Of a DNA stretch of 64,000 nt, positions 55,476 to 64,000 are shown piece after piece. Source of the stretch: Muscardinus avellanarius (lineage: Eukaryota; Chordata; Mammalia; Rodentia; Gliridae); the NCBI GenBank assembly GCA_963383645.1, contig OY726558.1:178217134-178281133 (forward strand), given 5' to 3'. The notes below the pieces were generated by a model. The model ran no database searches. It saw only the letters and a program-made list of their open reading frames with translations, and was not told where the DNA came from. The position numbers and the translations under genes are program-made. Each line of letters begins with the position of its first letter. The first letter of the stretch is position 1.

Positions 55476-55931
55476 TGTGGGAAGCCATTAAGGTTTTCCC
55501 CTAAAAGAATATTTCTGACTCAGCTGACTGTCCTTCGCCCAGAGTCAACAAGGTTTGGGGTTATGGAAAGTTCAAAGTAAAAGGTCTGAGAGAACATCAG
55601 GTGGTGATGGCATGAGGGTACTGATTAACCTACCTGTAATGTATGTGCTTTTGATTGGTCTATATTGTATTCCAGTGTTGATAGCATGAGGATATTGATT
55701 GACCTGTAACTGTATAAATACCCCAGAAGTAGTCGACGAAAAAAGGAGGAGATATGATATTTACCCAGAAGTAGGCGTTGTCCAGTAGGTCTACCAGTAG
55801 GAAATATTGACCCAGGAGCAGGGGTCGGCCAGTAGAGATAGTAGGCTTGTGGCCCCCCACGTTAGAATTTAAAATTCTTTCACCCTCGCACTTCTCTTCA
55901 GAACCTGTACTTTTTCTGGCTGGCTCCGGCA
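55476..55931 (+). mobile_element. Solo LTR of a class II (ERVK-like) endogenous retrovirus
   Basis: The 456-bp unit begins TGTGGGAAGCC and ends CTCCGGCA, with a perfect 6-bp flanking duplication, the usual size for betaretrovirus-like elements. A TATA box (TATAAATA, 55713-55720) is well placed for a U3-R boundary. Two similar units of about 70 bases lie in U3, each with gat(g/a)gcatgagg and a 'tgatt(a/g)acct' block (55607 and 55677). The downstream region repeats 'ccagtag' several times. No standard AATAAA was seen. Internal genes are gone. Confidence 0.86.
55713..55720 (+). promoter_or_regulatory. TATA box of the class II LTR
   Basis: TATAAATA followed by CCCCAGAAGTAG, the typical spacing for an LTR promoter, with about 210 bases of R-U5 downstream. 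Confidence 0.7.
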
Positions 55932-55937
55932 TACCTT

Positions 55938-57420
55938 TTCAAATGGCTACAGTGTTTGCTATTGTTCTGTTTAGGGAGCCCTGATGGATAAAGTATATAA
56001 AATAATAGTGCAGGGAGTTGATAGCATTTGTTTTACCAATACTGCAGGAGAAAACGAAGATAAAATATTATAAAAGTAGTATGTTTTGTATATTTTGTTC
56101 ATAGTTTTAATCTTGTAGTGAAGTATCTTTTAAAACATATTGGTCAAAGTTAACCTACTTTATCTATTATCGTCACATTCTTACTGAAAATGCTCCAAAG
56201 TATATACTAACTGGGCATACATGAGTAGATCTCCACTTTATCCTGTAAATAACTGATAATGCAACAATGAAGACACTTAGCACTGCCCTTTCCTATCATC
56301 CTCACTTCTAATACATCCTCTGTGTTCTAATTAGAATAGTGTGTACATACATTGGTAATGAACAATTGGGTTGGCAAAATTTATAGCTTTAAAATTGAAA
56401 TCATTATATGCTCTTAAAATAAGCACTTGATCTCATTATAGAGTAAAAATTAACTTGAATTTTCTGATGACTATAAAATTTTTACCTCAATTTATTTATG
56501 AACATACTTGATATCTTTTCTTCACACTCTTGTATCTCTCTCACTTAAAGAATTTGCTCTCCTTTTTGTATCTCTTTTGTATATATACACAAAATTATAC
56601 ATTAATTAGCTGTCCTTTTTGTATCTCTTCTGTATGGTACATACATTTGTCTATCCAGTTTCCCAGACATAAAATTATGTCTTAAATAATAGGAGAAATA
56701 TAACTACTTACCTTCTGCATCATTCAGGTATTTGTTCCTTAGAAATATCAACTAATTTCCCACACAGAATAGTCCAATTTTACTGAGTTTTGTTTCTGCC
56801 ACACATTCCCTATAATCCTTGATTATGCCTACTTTGATTTTTCCTATTTCTCTTCTAACTGGAGTCGTTGATTGTCTTTTTTCCTACTTTCCTAATTTTA
56901 AGAAAATATTTTCTCCATCCCTGCATCTCTGTTCTCAATAACAATAATCCTGGACATGAGTATTTGGGGCTGATCATGAAGCCTTTCTTTTTATATCTAT
57001 CCATGTTTCTACAACTACTTAGTAGGTACCCCATTCCTCACGAATGCCTTTCCTAGTGACTTTTACTGTATAATGTATGTACATCTTGAGAGGAACTTTC
57101 CTCATGGTGATATGAATCCTAGTTACTTGTGAGAGAATTGCTAAATTATTTTTTCCTTAGGTTTCCCTGGTTCTTTTTTTTAACATTTCTAATGACTACT
57201 GGTATTTTCTTTGAGGTAGACATATATAAAATATTCTTATTTTATTATTAATTTCATTCATTTTGAACATGTTCTCTCTCTCTTAGATATTCTTCTATCT
57301 CTTTCTGACAGTTAATCTTGATTATTGAATTTATTGGAGTAAGAGATGTTTGAAAAACTGTAAAACCACATTTTTTGTATATTTTTTGGTATTTTAATGT
57401 ATAATTGGCATTTAGTTTAG
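55938..57420. other. Unrecognised AT-rich DNA
   Basis: No gene or repeat recognised. A 'ctttttgtatctctt' phrase occurs twice, about 60 bases apart, near 56560-56630. Confidence 0.4.
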
Positions 57421-57441
57421 TTAAATGAGCTGAGATGAAAC

Positions 57442-57641
57442 GAAGAAGAAGAAGAAGAAGAAGAAGAAGAAGAAGAAGAAGAAGAAGAAGAAGAAGAAGG
57501 AGGAGGAGGAGGAGGAGGAGGAGGAGGAGGAGGAGGAGGAGGAGGAGGAGGAGGAGGAGGAGGAGGAGGAGAAGGAGAAAGAGAAGAAGAAGAAGAAGAA
57601 GAAGAAGAAGAAGAAGAAAAAGAAGAAAAAGAAGAAGAAGG
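57442..57641 (+). repeat. 200-nt pure purine (GAA)n-(GGA)n-(GAA)n tract
   Basis: Every base on the plus strand from 57442 to 57641 is A or G. It has three blocks: GAA units, then about 24 GGA units (to about 57570), then GAA units with some GAAA and AAAGAA variants. The predicted 'proteins' here (poly-Arg, poly-Leu, poly-Ser, poly-Phe) are artefacts of the repeat. Confidence 0.97.
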
Positions 57642-57689
57642 TGCTTGAACATACAAATCCTGAGCTCTTCTCAAGTAAGAGTCTTGCTT

Positions 57690-57943
57690 TCCGGCTGTTA
57701 TAACTCATAGATATCAGACCCCAGATTCTTTAGCCATTGAATGTGAACGTGCACCAGTGACTCTCCAGGGAGCTTTCAGGACTGCAGCCTCATCACTGAT
57801 TTTGTTTTTTAAGAGACTCCAGCTTCTTGGACTGAGAAGCTACTGGTGTCCTTGTCTCTCCAGCCTATACATGGTCATTGTGGAATTTCTCAGGCTCTGA
57901 TCCTGTAAGATAATCTAATAAACTCCTCAATATAAACTCTTAG

Positions 57944-58005
<62 letters not shown>

Positions 58006-58045
58006 GGTATTACTGGTTTTGTTCTCCTGAAGAATCCAGATAAAT
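57690..58045 (+). repeat. Degraded MaLR-type LTR with (TA)n in its 3' part
   Basis: 'gtgcaccagtgactctccag', 'cttggactgagaagctact', 'gtaagataatctaataaac' (polyadenylation signal) and 'gttctcctgaagaatcc' follow the order of a common MaLR/MLT-type LTR. A TA repeat (57947-58002) fills the usual atatat place. Confidence 0.5.
57947..58002. repeat. (TA)n microsatellite
   Basis: About 28 uninterrupted TA units. Confidence 0.96.
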
Positions 58046-58114
58046 TCAAACTCTATCTCTCTATCAGATTTATAGACCTCAACAATTTTCTATTCTATTC
58101 TTCTTTCATCTTTT

Positions 58115-58178
58115 TCTTTTGTACTGGGGGTTGAACCACAGGCATTATACCTTTGAGTATAATTCCAGTCCTATGCTT
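58115..58178 (-). repeat. B1-dID SINE 3' fragment, antisense
   Basis: gtactgggggttgaacca and 'gagtataattccagtccta' are the ID-like half only; the 7SL-like head is missing. Confidence 0.7.
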
Positions 58179-58179
58179 T

Positions 58180-59418
58180 ATTTTTATATTTTTATTGTTG
58201 CACAGTAGTCATCATCTTAATGGGGTACAAGATGGTAGCAGCATACATGCACACATTACTTATTTAGCTCTTCTCCAATGTCCACTCCATTCCATACCCC
58301 CTTTCTTCTTTTCATGTTTATCAATATACTTCATGTACTTTATGGAATTTTCCTCCTACCCCCTCCAAACCCACTCAGCTAGGGGTAATGGTAGGGGGAG
58401 GAGAAAACTATTAACCAGCAAATAAGGGGATCAACTTATTTGCTCCGCTATGATTTTTTCTTCCTCCTCTAGGTTTCTCCTCTGACTCCCGTTCTCCCTA
58501 GTGTCCACATATTATGGAGAGCATCAAATTTCTTACTTTTTGTGATTGATTAATCTCACTTAGCATAATGTTCTCCAGTTAAATTCATTTCCCTATTCTC
58601 CAGTTCCATCCATTTCCCTGTAAATAACATAATTTTGTTCTTCTTTATGGCTAAGTAAAATTCTATTGTATAGATAACTCATAGTTTTGTAATCCATTCA
58701 TTTGTTTATGGACATCTGGCTGGCTCCATCATTTGGAAATTGTGAATTGTGCAGCTATGAACATAGATATGTGTGCATTAGTTTGGTACTATGGTTTCTA
58801 TTCTTTTGGGTAGATACCCAGTGGTAGTATTTCTGGATCAAATGGTAGGTTCTTACCATTCTTCTGAGAATCTTCCATACTGTTTTCTAAAGTGGTTGCA
58901 GTAATTGTTTTGAATGATTACCATTTTAATTGGAGTTAGGTGAAATCTCAGGATAGTTTTGATTTGCATCTTATTGCTAATGATGTTGAGCATTATTTCA
59001 TACATTTATTGGCCATTTGAAATTTTTTTGGTGAAGTGTCTATTTAGTTCACTGCCCATTTTTGATTGCATTATTTCTTTTCTTACCTATGAGTTTCTTG
59101 ACTTCTATGTATACTCTAGATATTAGTTTCTATGGGAGGAAGGGTTGGCCATTTTCTCCCATGGTGTCAGCTCTCTGTTGAGGTTCTTGATAGTTTCCTT
59201 TGCTGTACAACAGTTCTTCAGTTTAATGCAATCCCACATATTGATCTACCTTTTAGTTTCTTGTGCCTTTGGAATCTTGTTGAAGAAGGTTTTTTTTTTT
59301 TTTTTTTTTCTGTCCCTACATGTTGAAGTGTTGGACCTATTCCCTCTTCAAGGAGCTGCGAGATCTCTGGTCTGATTTCCAAGTCTTTGATCTCTCTTGA
59401 ATTGATCTACCTGTTACT
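58180..59418 (-). mobile_element. Old L1 3' part (ORF2 C-terminus and 3' UTR), antisense
   Basis: It has a long continuous antisense order: the 3' end (attgttgcacagtagtcatc), a C-rich 3' UTR, 'ctttatggctaagtaaaatt', 'gggtagatacccagtggtag', 'gttgaggttcttgatagttt' and 'ttgatctaccttttagtttc'. It reaches back to the region encoding the middle of the ORF2 tail. Decay is moderate. A 28-base phrase containing 'ttctccagtt' is duplicated near 58570-58620, and a T-run at 59289-59309 interrupts it. Confidence 0.85.
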
Positions 59419-59519
59419 GAGGCCTCAGGAAATTTCTGAAGCTGGCCTAGAACCTGTCATTCTTCTTTCTTAGTCTCCCAAGTACTGGTATTATAGGAGT
59501 GAGTCACCATGCCTGGCTC
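59419..59519 (-). repeat. B1-dID-like SINE 5' half, antisense
   Basis: 'agctggcctagaacctgtca' and 'tcaccatgcctggct' give the 7SL/B1-like head only; strongly diverged. Confidence 0.65.
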
Positions 59520-59800
59520 CTTTTTCATCTTTGAGTTCATCCTGAATATACACCTCTGTCACTTGCAGACCCAAGACTGATGTTTAAACTACCATTTTAT
59601 GCTCAGCAGACATGGTATCTGTGAATGCTAAAAAATTAATTCACTTCAAGTTTAAGCTTTCCTTAAAATCTTTGTCTCTGAATTTCCATCATAATATATC
59701 TTATTCAGCACAATAAACACTTATTACATAGTTTTCACACTATTCCTATTAGCAATATTTATGTGCTTAGTATCTACGTATCTACATTTTAAAATATATT
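59520..59800. other. Unrecognised spacer
   Basis: Nothing recognised. Confidence 0.35.
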
Positions 59801-60155
59801 TTACTTTTATATTTTATTTTTAATTTTTTTATTTGTGCATTGTAGTAATACATCTTTTTTTTTTTTTTTTTTTTTTGCAGTCCTAGGGATGGAACTCAGG
59901 GGTATTTTACCTTCAAGCTACACCGAGCCCTATTTTAATTCTTTATTTTGAAACAGTGTCTCACTAAGTTGCAGAGGGCTTCACTAAGTAGCTGAGGTTG
60001 TCCAGGTATCATGATCTTCCTTTCTCAGCCTCTCAAATGCTGGGATTACAAGGGTGCTGCACTGGGCCCAGCATAGTCATACATCTTAATAGGGTACGGG
60101 ATGGTAAAGGCATACATGCACACATCATTAATTTAGCATTTAGCCCTTCATCACA
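59800..60155 (-). mobile_element. L1 3' end, antisense, split by a SINE
   Basis: 'ttatttgtgcattgtagtaa' on the left and 'catcttaatagggtacggga' plus 'catacatgcacacatcatta' on the right form one L1 3' end. The SINE at 59857-60073 inserted between them. Confidence 0.72.
59857..60073 (-). repeat. B1-dID SINE, antisense, in an L1 3' end
   Basis: T-run, then cctagggatggaactcagg and the end 'ctgcactgggcccagc'. Flanking duplication tagtaatacatctt/tagtcatacatctt (59843-59856, 60074-60087). Confidence 0.92.
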
Positions 60156-60645
60156 TATCAGTGAGAGTAAAAAAATTTTTGTTTCCCAGGAATCATAAAT
60201 ATAATAAGTACATATTTATGAAATATTTCTCAGAATGTGAAGGAATTAAGCCACAATATTTCTTTATAAAACCTACTTTGGACTGCTTATGTTCTATTTG
60301 CACTGAAATAAGACACATGTATTCTCTAAAGGTTTAGAGATTCGGCTAAAGAACAGAAAATATAACCTGTAAAACTACTGGATCTACCAAATCCTTATTA
60401 AGTATACCCACAGGCTACTTTAAAAGAAACACTAACAACATCAAATAATTTCCCCAAAGCCAAAGACAGTATGTCCCTGGCTTCAGGATAATAAGGCTGG
60501 CCCTATATCTTTTCCTGGTTCATGCACCTTATTTTGTGACTTTAACAAGGTGGTTAGAAACACTATTCTCTCTTGCTTTGATTTTGAACAAATTGATAAA
60601 TGAAGCAGCAGAAGCAGATTTGTGTCTCTCTTTCTTGCTATTAAG
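60156..60645. other. Unrecognised DNA
   Basis: No gene or repeat recognised. Confidence 0.4.
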
Positions 60646-60647
60646 CT

Positions 60648-60845
60648 AGACTGGACATGGTGACACATCCTGTAATCTTGATAGGCTGAGAAAGAAAGAA
60701 TGCAGGTTCATATCCAGCCTCAGCAAGTTCAGGAGGCCCTCAGCAACTTACTGAGACCCTGGTTTAACATGAAAAATGAAAAGAACTGGTAATGTAGCTT
60801 AGTATTAAAATATCCCTGGATTCAATTCCCAACACCAAAGAGGGG
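60648..60845 (+). repeat. Old B1-dID SINE
   Basis: gactggacatggtgacac, then the central 'aggccctcagcaacttactg' and the end 'attcaattcccaacaccaa'; diverged. Confidence 0.82.
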
Positions 60846-61124
60846 GGATAAATCAACTAGACTGGAGAACACACCTTTTGCCTATGCTACTTGGCTTATC
60901 AATTGCCTAAACAGTGATTCTTATCCTACTAGAAAATCTAAGGGTCAAGTATAAAGCTATAAAGAGATATTACTATGCACAACATACCAGGTAGGTAAAG
61001 ATAGTGAAGAGTATCCAAATTTTGATCCCAAACCTTTGATAACTAGCCACTCAATGAAGCATTATCAAACAATATTCCAGCAAGGAAGTATAGTCTCTGC
61101 TTACTGAGCAGAGTAAGGGGCAGT

Positions 61125-61230
61125 TTAGTATGTTAGTTAGCTTTTGATGACAGTAACAAAATATCTGAGATAATTCAACTTAAAGGAGGAGAGGACCAGC
61201 TTTTTCGAAGTATTTAAGATTCAAACCATA
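61125..61230 (-). repeat. MaLR-type LTR end, antisense fragment
   Basis: 'tatgttagttagcttttgat' and 'acaaaatatctgagataatt' are the antisense of the MaLR LTR 3' end, comparable with 41640-41690. Confidence 0.5.
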
Positions 61231-61269
61231 ATAGCCAGATGGTATAAGAAGTAGAGTATAGGAAAACTG

Positions 61270-61472
61270 GGCCAGGCATGGTGGCACACGCTTGTAATCC
61301 CAGTATTTGGGAGGATGAGACAGGAGGATGACAGGTTTGTGGCCATCCTTAGCTACTTAGTGAGGCCCTTTGCATCCTAGTAAGACCCTGTTTCAAAAAA
61401 AATAATAAATAGGGCTGGAGGTGTAGGTCAGAGGTAGAATGCCCCTGGATTCAATCCCATTCATAAAAAAAA
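61270..61472 (+). repeat. B1-dID SINE (older)
   Basis: gccaggcatggtggcaca to ggattcaatcccattc plus A-run; the flanks share agtataggaaaac/agtacaggaaaac. Confidence 0.92.
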
Positions 61473-61798
61473 AGTACAGGAAAACCTCATTCATATGAAA
61501 AGCACGCTTCTGCATGCACTTCCTAATTTTATAACTTTATCTCTTTCAGACCCTGACTAGATTTCAGCAAAGAAAGAGAAAAAATATCTCATTGTAAATC
61601 AACATTATTTGAAGTATCAATCACTGGGTTGTGCACTCTGTGGTGTAGTCACTCTGACAGCTCCAATAGGTTTAATGGTATGAAAGGGTTAAGTACTTTA
61701 CTGGCGATGAGAGGGAGTTGAGTAAGATTCAGTTGTAGCATTTTGGTCATAGAAGTTGAAGCAAATAATAGTGACTTTTCTTCATTACAATTATTATC
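61473..61798. other. Unrecognised DNA
   Basis: No gene or repeat recognised. Confidence 0.4.
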
Positions 61799-61975
61799 TG
61801 TGGCTGAGATCGGAGGATTGTGGTTCGCAGCCAGCCTCAGCTACTTAGTGAAGCCCTCTGCAACTCAGTGAGACCCAGCTTCAAAATAGAGAATAAAAAA
61901 AATAGGGCAGGGGGTGTAGCTTGGAGGTCAAATACCTCTGGGTTCCATCCCCAGACCTGCAAAAAAAAAAAAAAA
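61799..61975 (+). repeat. B1-dID SINE, 5'-truncated
   Basis: Begins at 'gtggctgagatcggagga', about 30 bases into the element, and ends gttccatccccagacc with an A-run of about 15. Confidence 0.88.
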
Positions 61976-62340
61976 TTTTTTTTCTATGAGCATATTCCTG
62001 AATAGGTTTACTGGAGCTTTGAATTTAATAACTGTGAGATTAATGTAAATAACCAATATTATTTAAAGAGATGTAAACCTACTGCCACTTCCTGATACTT
62101 ATTTGCTATTCACTAAAGTAACTAAAACTTATGGTCACCTTTGTGGTCCCCTTTGTCTAAGGTATTTTCAAATACTGAATTTCCAAAATCCAGTTTTAAA
62201 TTTTATTCCAAGAAGCCTTTTTTGTTAGCCATGTAATTTACATAAAGAACTTTAAAATTAAAATGTATCATAGACTGTAACAATAGAACATGTATATTTT
62301 TTGTTATAATGCACATTTTATTTTTTAAAAATACCATTTA
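61976..62340. other. Unrecognised AT-rich DNA
   Basis: Nothing recognised. Confidence 0.4.
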
Positions 62341-62351
62341 AAATTATTTAC

Positions 62352-62555
62352 TTATTTATTTATTTTGGGGGGTACTGGAGTTCCTGAAAACCCTTCTACC
62401 TCCAGGCTAAACTCCCAGACACCTAATTTTTTATATTTTTATTTGGAAACAGGGTCTCTTAAGCCAGTGAGGCTGGCTTCGAAACTGCGCGATCATCCTT
62501 TCTCCGGCTCCCAAGCGCGGGGATTACAAGCATGGGCCACCACACCTGGCCCTAC
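62352..62555 (-). repeat. B1-dID SINE (younger subfamily), antisense
   Basis: ggtactggagttcctgaaa, shortened centre (aagccagtgaggctggc), end at caccacacctggcc; a TTTA-rich tail at 62349-62365. Confidence 0.93.
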
Positions 62556-62607
62556 CAGTTGAAATTATTTATTCCACTTTGATATTCTATATCATAAAAT
62601 ATTATAT

Positions 62608-62830
62608 GCCAGGCGTGGTGGCGCACGCTTGTAATCCCCGCGCTTGGGAGGCAGAGACAGGAGGATCGCGCAGGTTCGAAGCCAGGCGCGTGCACTGGCT
62701 TAAGAGACCCTGTTTCCAAATAAAAATACAAAAAATAGGTGTCTGGGAGTGGAGCCCGGAGGTAGAAGGGCTTCTAGGAACCCCAGTACCACCAAAAAAA
62801 ACCCAACAATAATAATAATAAAATAAAATA
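62608..62830 (+). repeat. B1-dID SINE (younger subfamily), sense, with (AATA)n tail
   Basis: gccaggcgtggtggcgca, B-box-like ggttcgaagcc, shortened centre, end gcttctaggaaccccagt. The A-rich/(AATA)n tail runs 62793-62830. The flanks share taaaatattat. It stands head-to-head with the preceding SINE, about 53 bases apart. Confidence 0.94.
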
Positions 62831-62831
62831 A

Positions 62832-63755
62832 AATATTATTATGAAAATATAAAATTCTATATATATTACAAACACACAAAATGTTTGCATAATTCTTAAT
62901 GTTAATCTTATAAAAATATTTTAATATCAAAAGCATAAGCTTTAATTCTGATACATGCAAGCTCTTTAAAAGATTTTCTATTGAATCATCTCAACACTAA
63001 ATCCTAATTATTCTTCTCTTAAAAAAGAAATTATGACTATATAAATACCTATTTTACTGACATCTGATTGTCATTTTCTAAGTTTAATTCTTCTGTTTTT
63101 CTTTCTGATCTTTGAGTGCAGGACAATACCCAAGTTTCAAATATATACATATATTTGATTTTTAATAATATTTTATATTTATATTTCTCCAAAATCCTAT
63201 ATAGCAGAAGCTCAATGTGGCCACTTTGAGGGAAAGTAACTGTTATTCTAATTTGCTTGTTTAAAATCCATAGAAATATGTTATTATATGTACAAATTAT
63301 ACCTCAGATTATTTATTCTCATATATTTACAGACCTTAATATTGTACAGCAATTCTGCATGTAGAAGCCAAGAGAATAAAATTTTAAGCAATATTAAAAT
63401 GTCAAAAGAGAAAAAATTAGGTGCCTCTATTTAATTACTGCTAATATAATTATTTCCTGAGTAGGTTAAATAATTTATGTATGTAGCACAAATGAAACAA
63501 AAATTTATAAGCTATGTGAGTAACATGTTTATCTGGGTCTAAATTTGCTTCTTTATCTCATTTAATTTTCTTCATCCTCCATCCTGAGAAAGGGAAGGAT
63601 CTTACAGCTATATTTGACTTGTTTACATCCATGCATATTAATATGTGAAACACTATTGTTTTCTGATTTTTCAAGTGTTAAGACAAGCCCAACGTTGCTT
63701 TTCATTCAAGATAAATTTGCTTTAAGATATATCGTTTGCCAATTATTCATCTTTT
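62832..63755. other. Unrecognised AT-rich DNA
   Basis: No gene or repeat recognised. Confidence 0.4.
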
Positions 63756-63769
63756 AAAATAATATTTCA

Positions 63770-63980
63770 GTGGAACAAGGAAGAGGGAAACACTTCAATG
63801 GGCATGATACACAAACATGAATTTATAGTCAATCACTGTGCTGAACAGAGGGAGGAGGGAAAAGGAAAGCCCGGGAGCTGGGGAAGTCTCAGTGAGTGCT
63901 GTGTGCATGTACCCCTCTACCACCTGAACTTCAACAAGATGTCTGATTGCAATGAACCAATTAAAAAAGGAAAAAACAAT
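63770..63980 (+). mobile_element. L1 3' UTR end, sense, with A-rich tail
   Basis: A G-rich tract (gagggaggagggaaaagga), then 'gctggggaagtctcagtgag', 'tgtgtgcatgtacccctct' and an A-rich tail from 63963. Same order as 18720-18965. The window ends before a target duplication can be checked. Confidence 0.75.
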
Positions 63981-64000
63981 AATATTGCAAGTTTCACTAT

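Noticed and set aside
55660..55932. 90-codon minus-strand frame
   Set aside because: Antisense reading of the class II LTR; no retroviral or host protein similarity is visible.
57254..57710. Long frames encoding poly-Leu, poly-Ser, poly-Phe/Ser and poly-Arg stretches
   Set aside because: They are six-frame readings of the pure purine GAA/GGA tract. Different frames give different homopolymers, with no start context or domain.

Overview
This window looks like mammalian, rodent-type nuclear DNA from a gene-poor, AT-rich intergenic or intronic region. The repeats point to a sciuromorph (squirrel-like) rodent. There are about 40 copies of a short composite SINE whose 5' half is 7SL/B1-like and whose 3' half is ID/tRNA-like (the B1-dID type). 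There are also many LINE-1 fragments sharing a G-rich rodent 3' UTR, solo LTRs of several endogenous-retrovirus classes, and many microsatellites. The species cannot be fixed from the sequence. I see no convincing host protein-coding exon, tRNA, rRNA, miRNA or CRISPR array.

Layout. 1-10 kb: unrecognised AT-rich DNA, an old L1 3' fragment (1.95-2.66 kb), several SINEs and a probable antisense LTR at 7.7-8.3 kb. 10-13.3 kb: an L1 with a twin-primed 5' inversion (10609-13310, 15-bp target duplication), later hit by a solo LTR (11635-12555, 4-bp duplication). 13-23 kb: AT-rich DNA with scattered SINEs. 23.6-26.3 kb and 37.0-39.8 kb: two near-identical chimeric retrotransposons on the minus strand, described below. 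27-36 kb: mostly unrecognised sequence plus L1 3' fragments at 34-35.5 kb. 40-50 kb: a MaLR-like LTR, many SINEs, and old L1 fragments at 48-50 kb. 50-58 kb: an ERVL-like LTR candidate, a class II solo LTR with TATA box and perfect 6-bp duplication (55476-55931), and a 200-nt all-purine triplet tract (57442-57641). 58-64 kb: an old minus-strand L1, SINEs and a last L1 3' end.

The most interesting content is the pair of ORF1-only L1 elements (A 23621-26332, B 37043-39817). Each has a complete GC-rich 5' UTR beginning with a YY1-type GAAGATGGCG motif and an intact 305-codon ORF1. Directly after the ORF1 stop comes a roughly 0.7-kb piece of a much older L1 in the opposite orientation. A G-rich L1 3' UTR and A-rich tail follow. 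ORF2 is absent. Each copy has its own perfect target-site duplication (15 bp and 13 bp) in a different target, so the chimera moved as a unit at least twice, presumably using L1 ORF2 protein in trans. This resembles the known 'half-L1' (HAL1) strategy, but with an internal antisense L1 graft.

A second thread is the SINE family. A younger subfamily has a central deletion and a changed 3' half, and one copy (16755-16956) looks like an intermediate between old and young forms.
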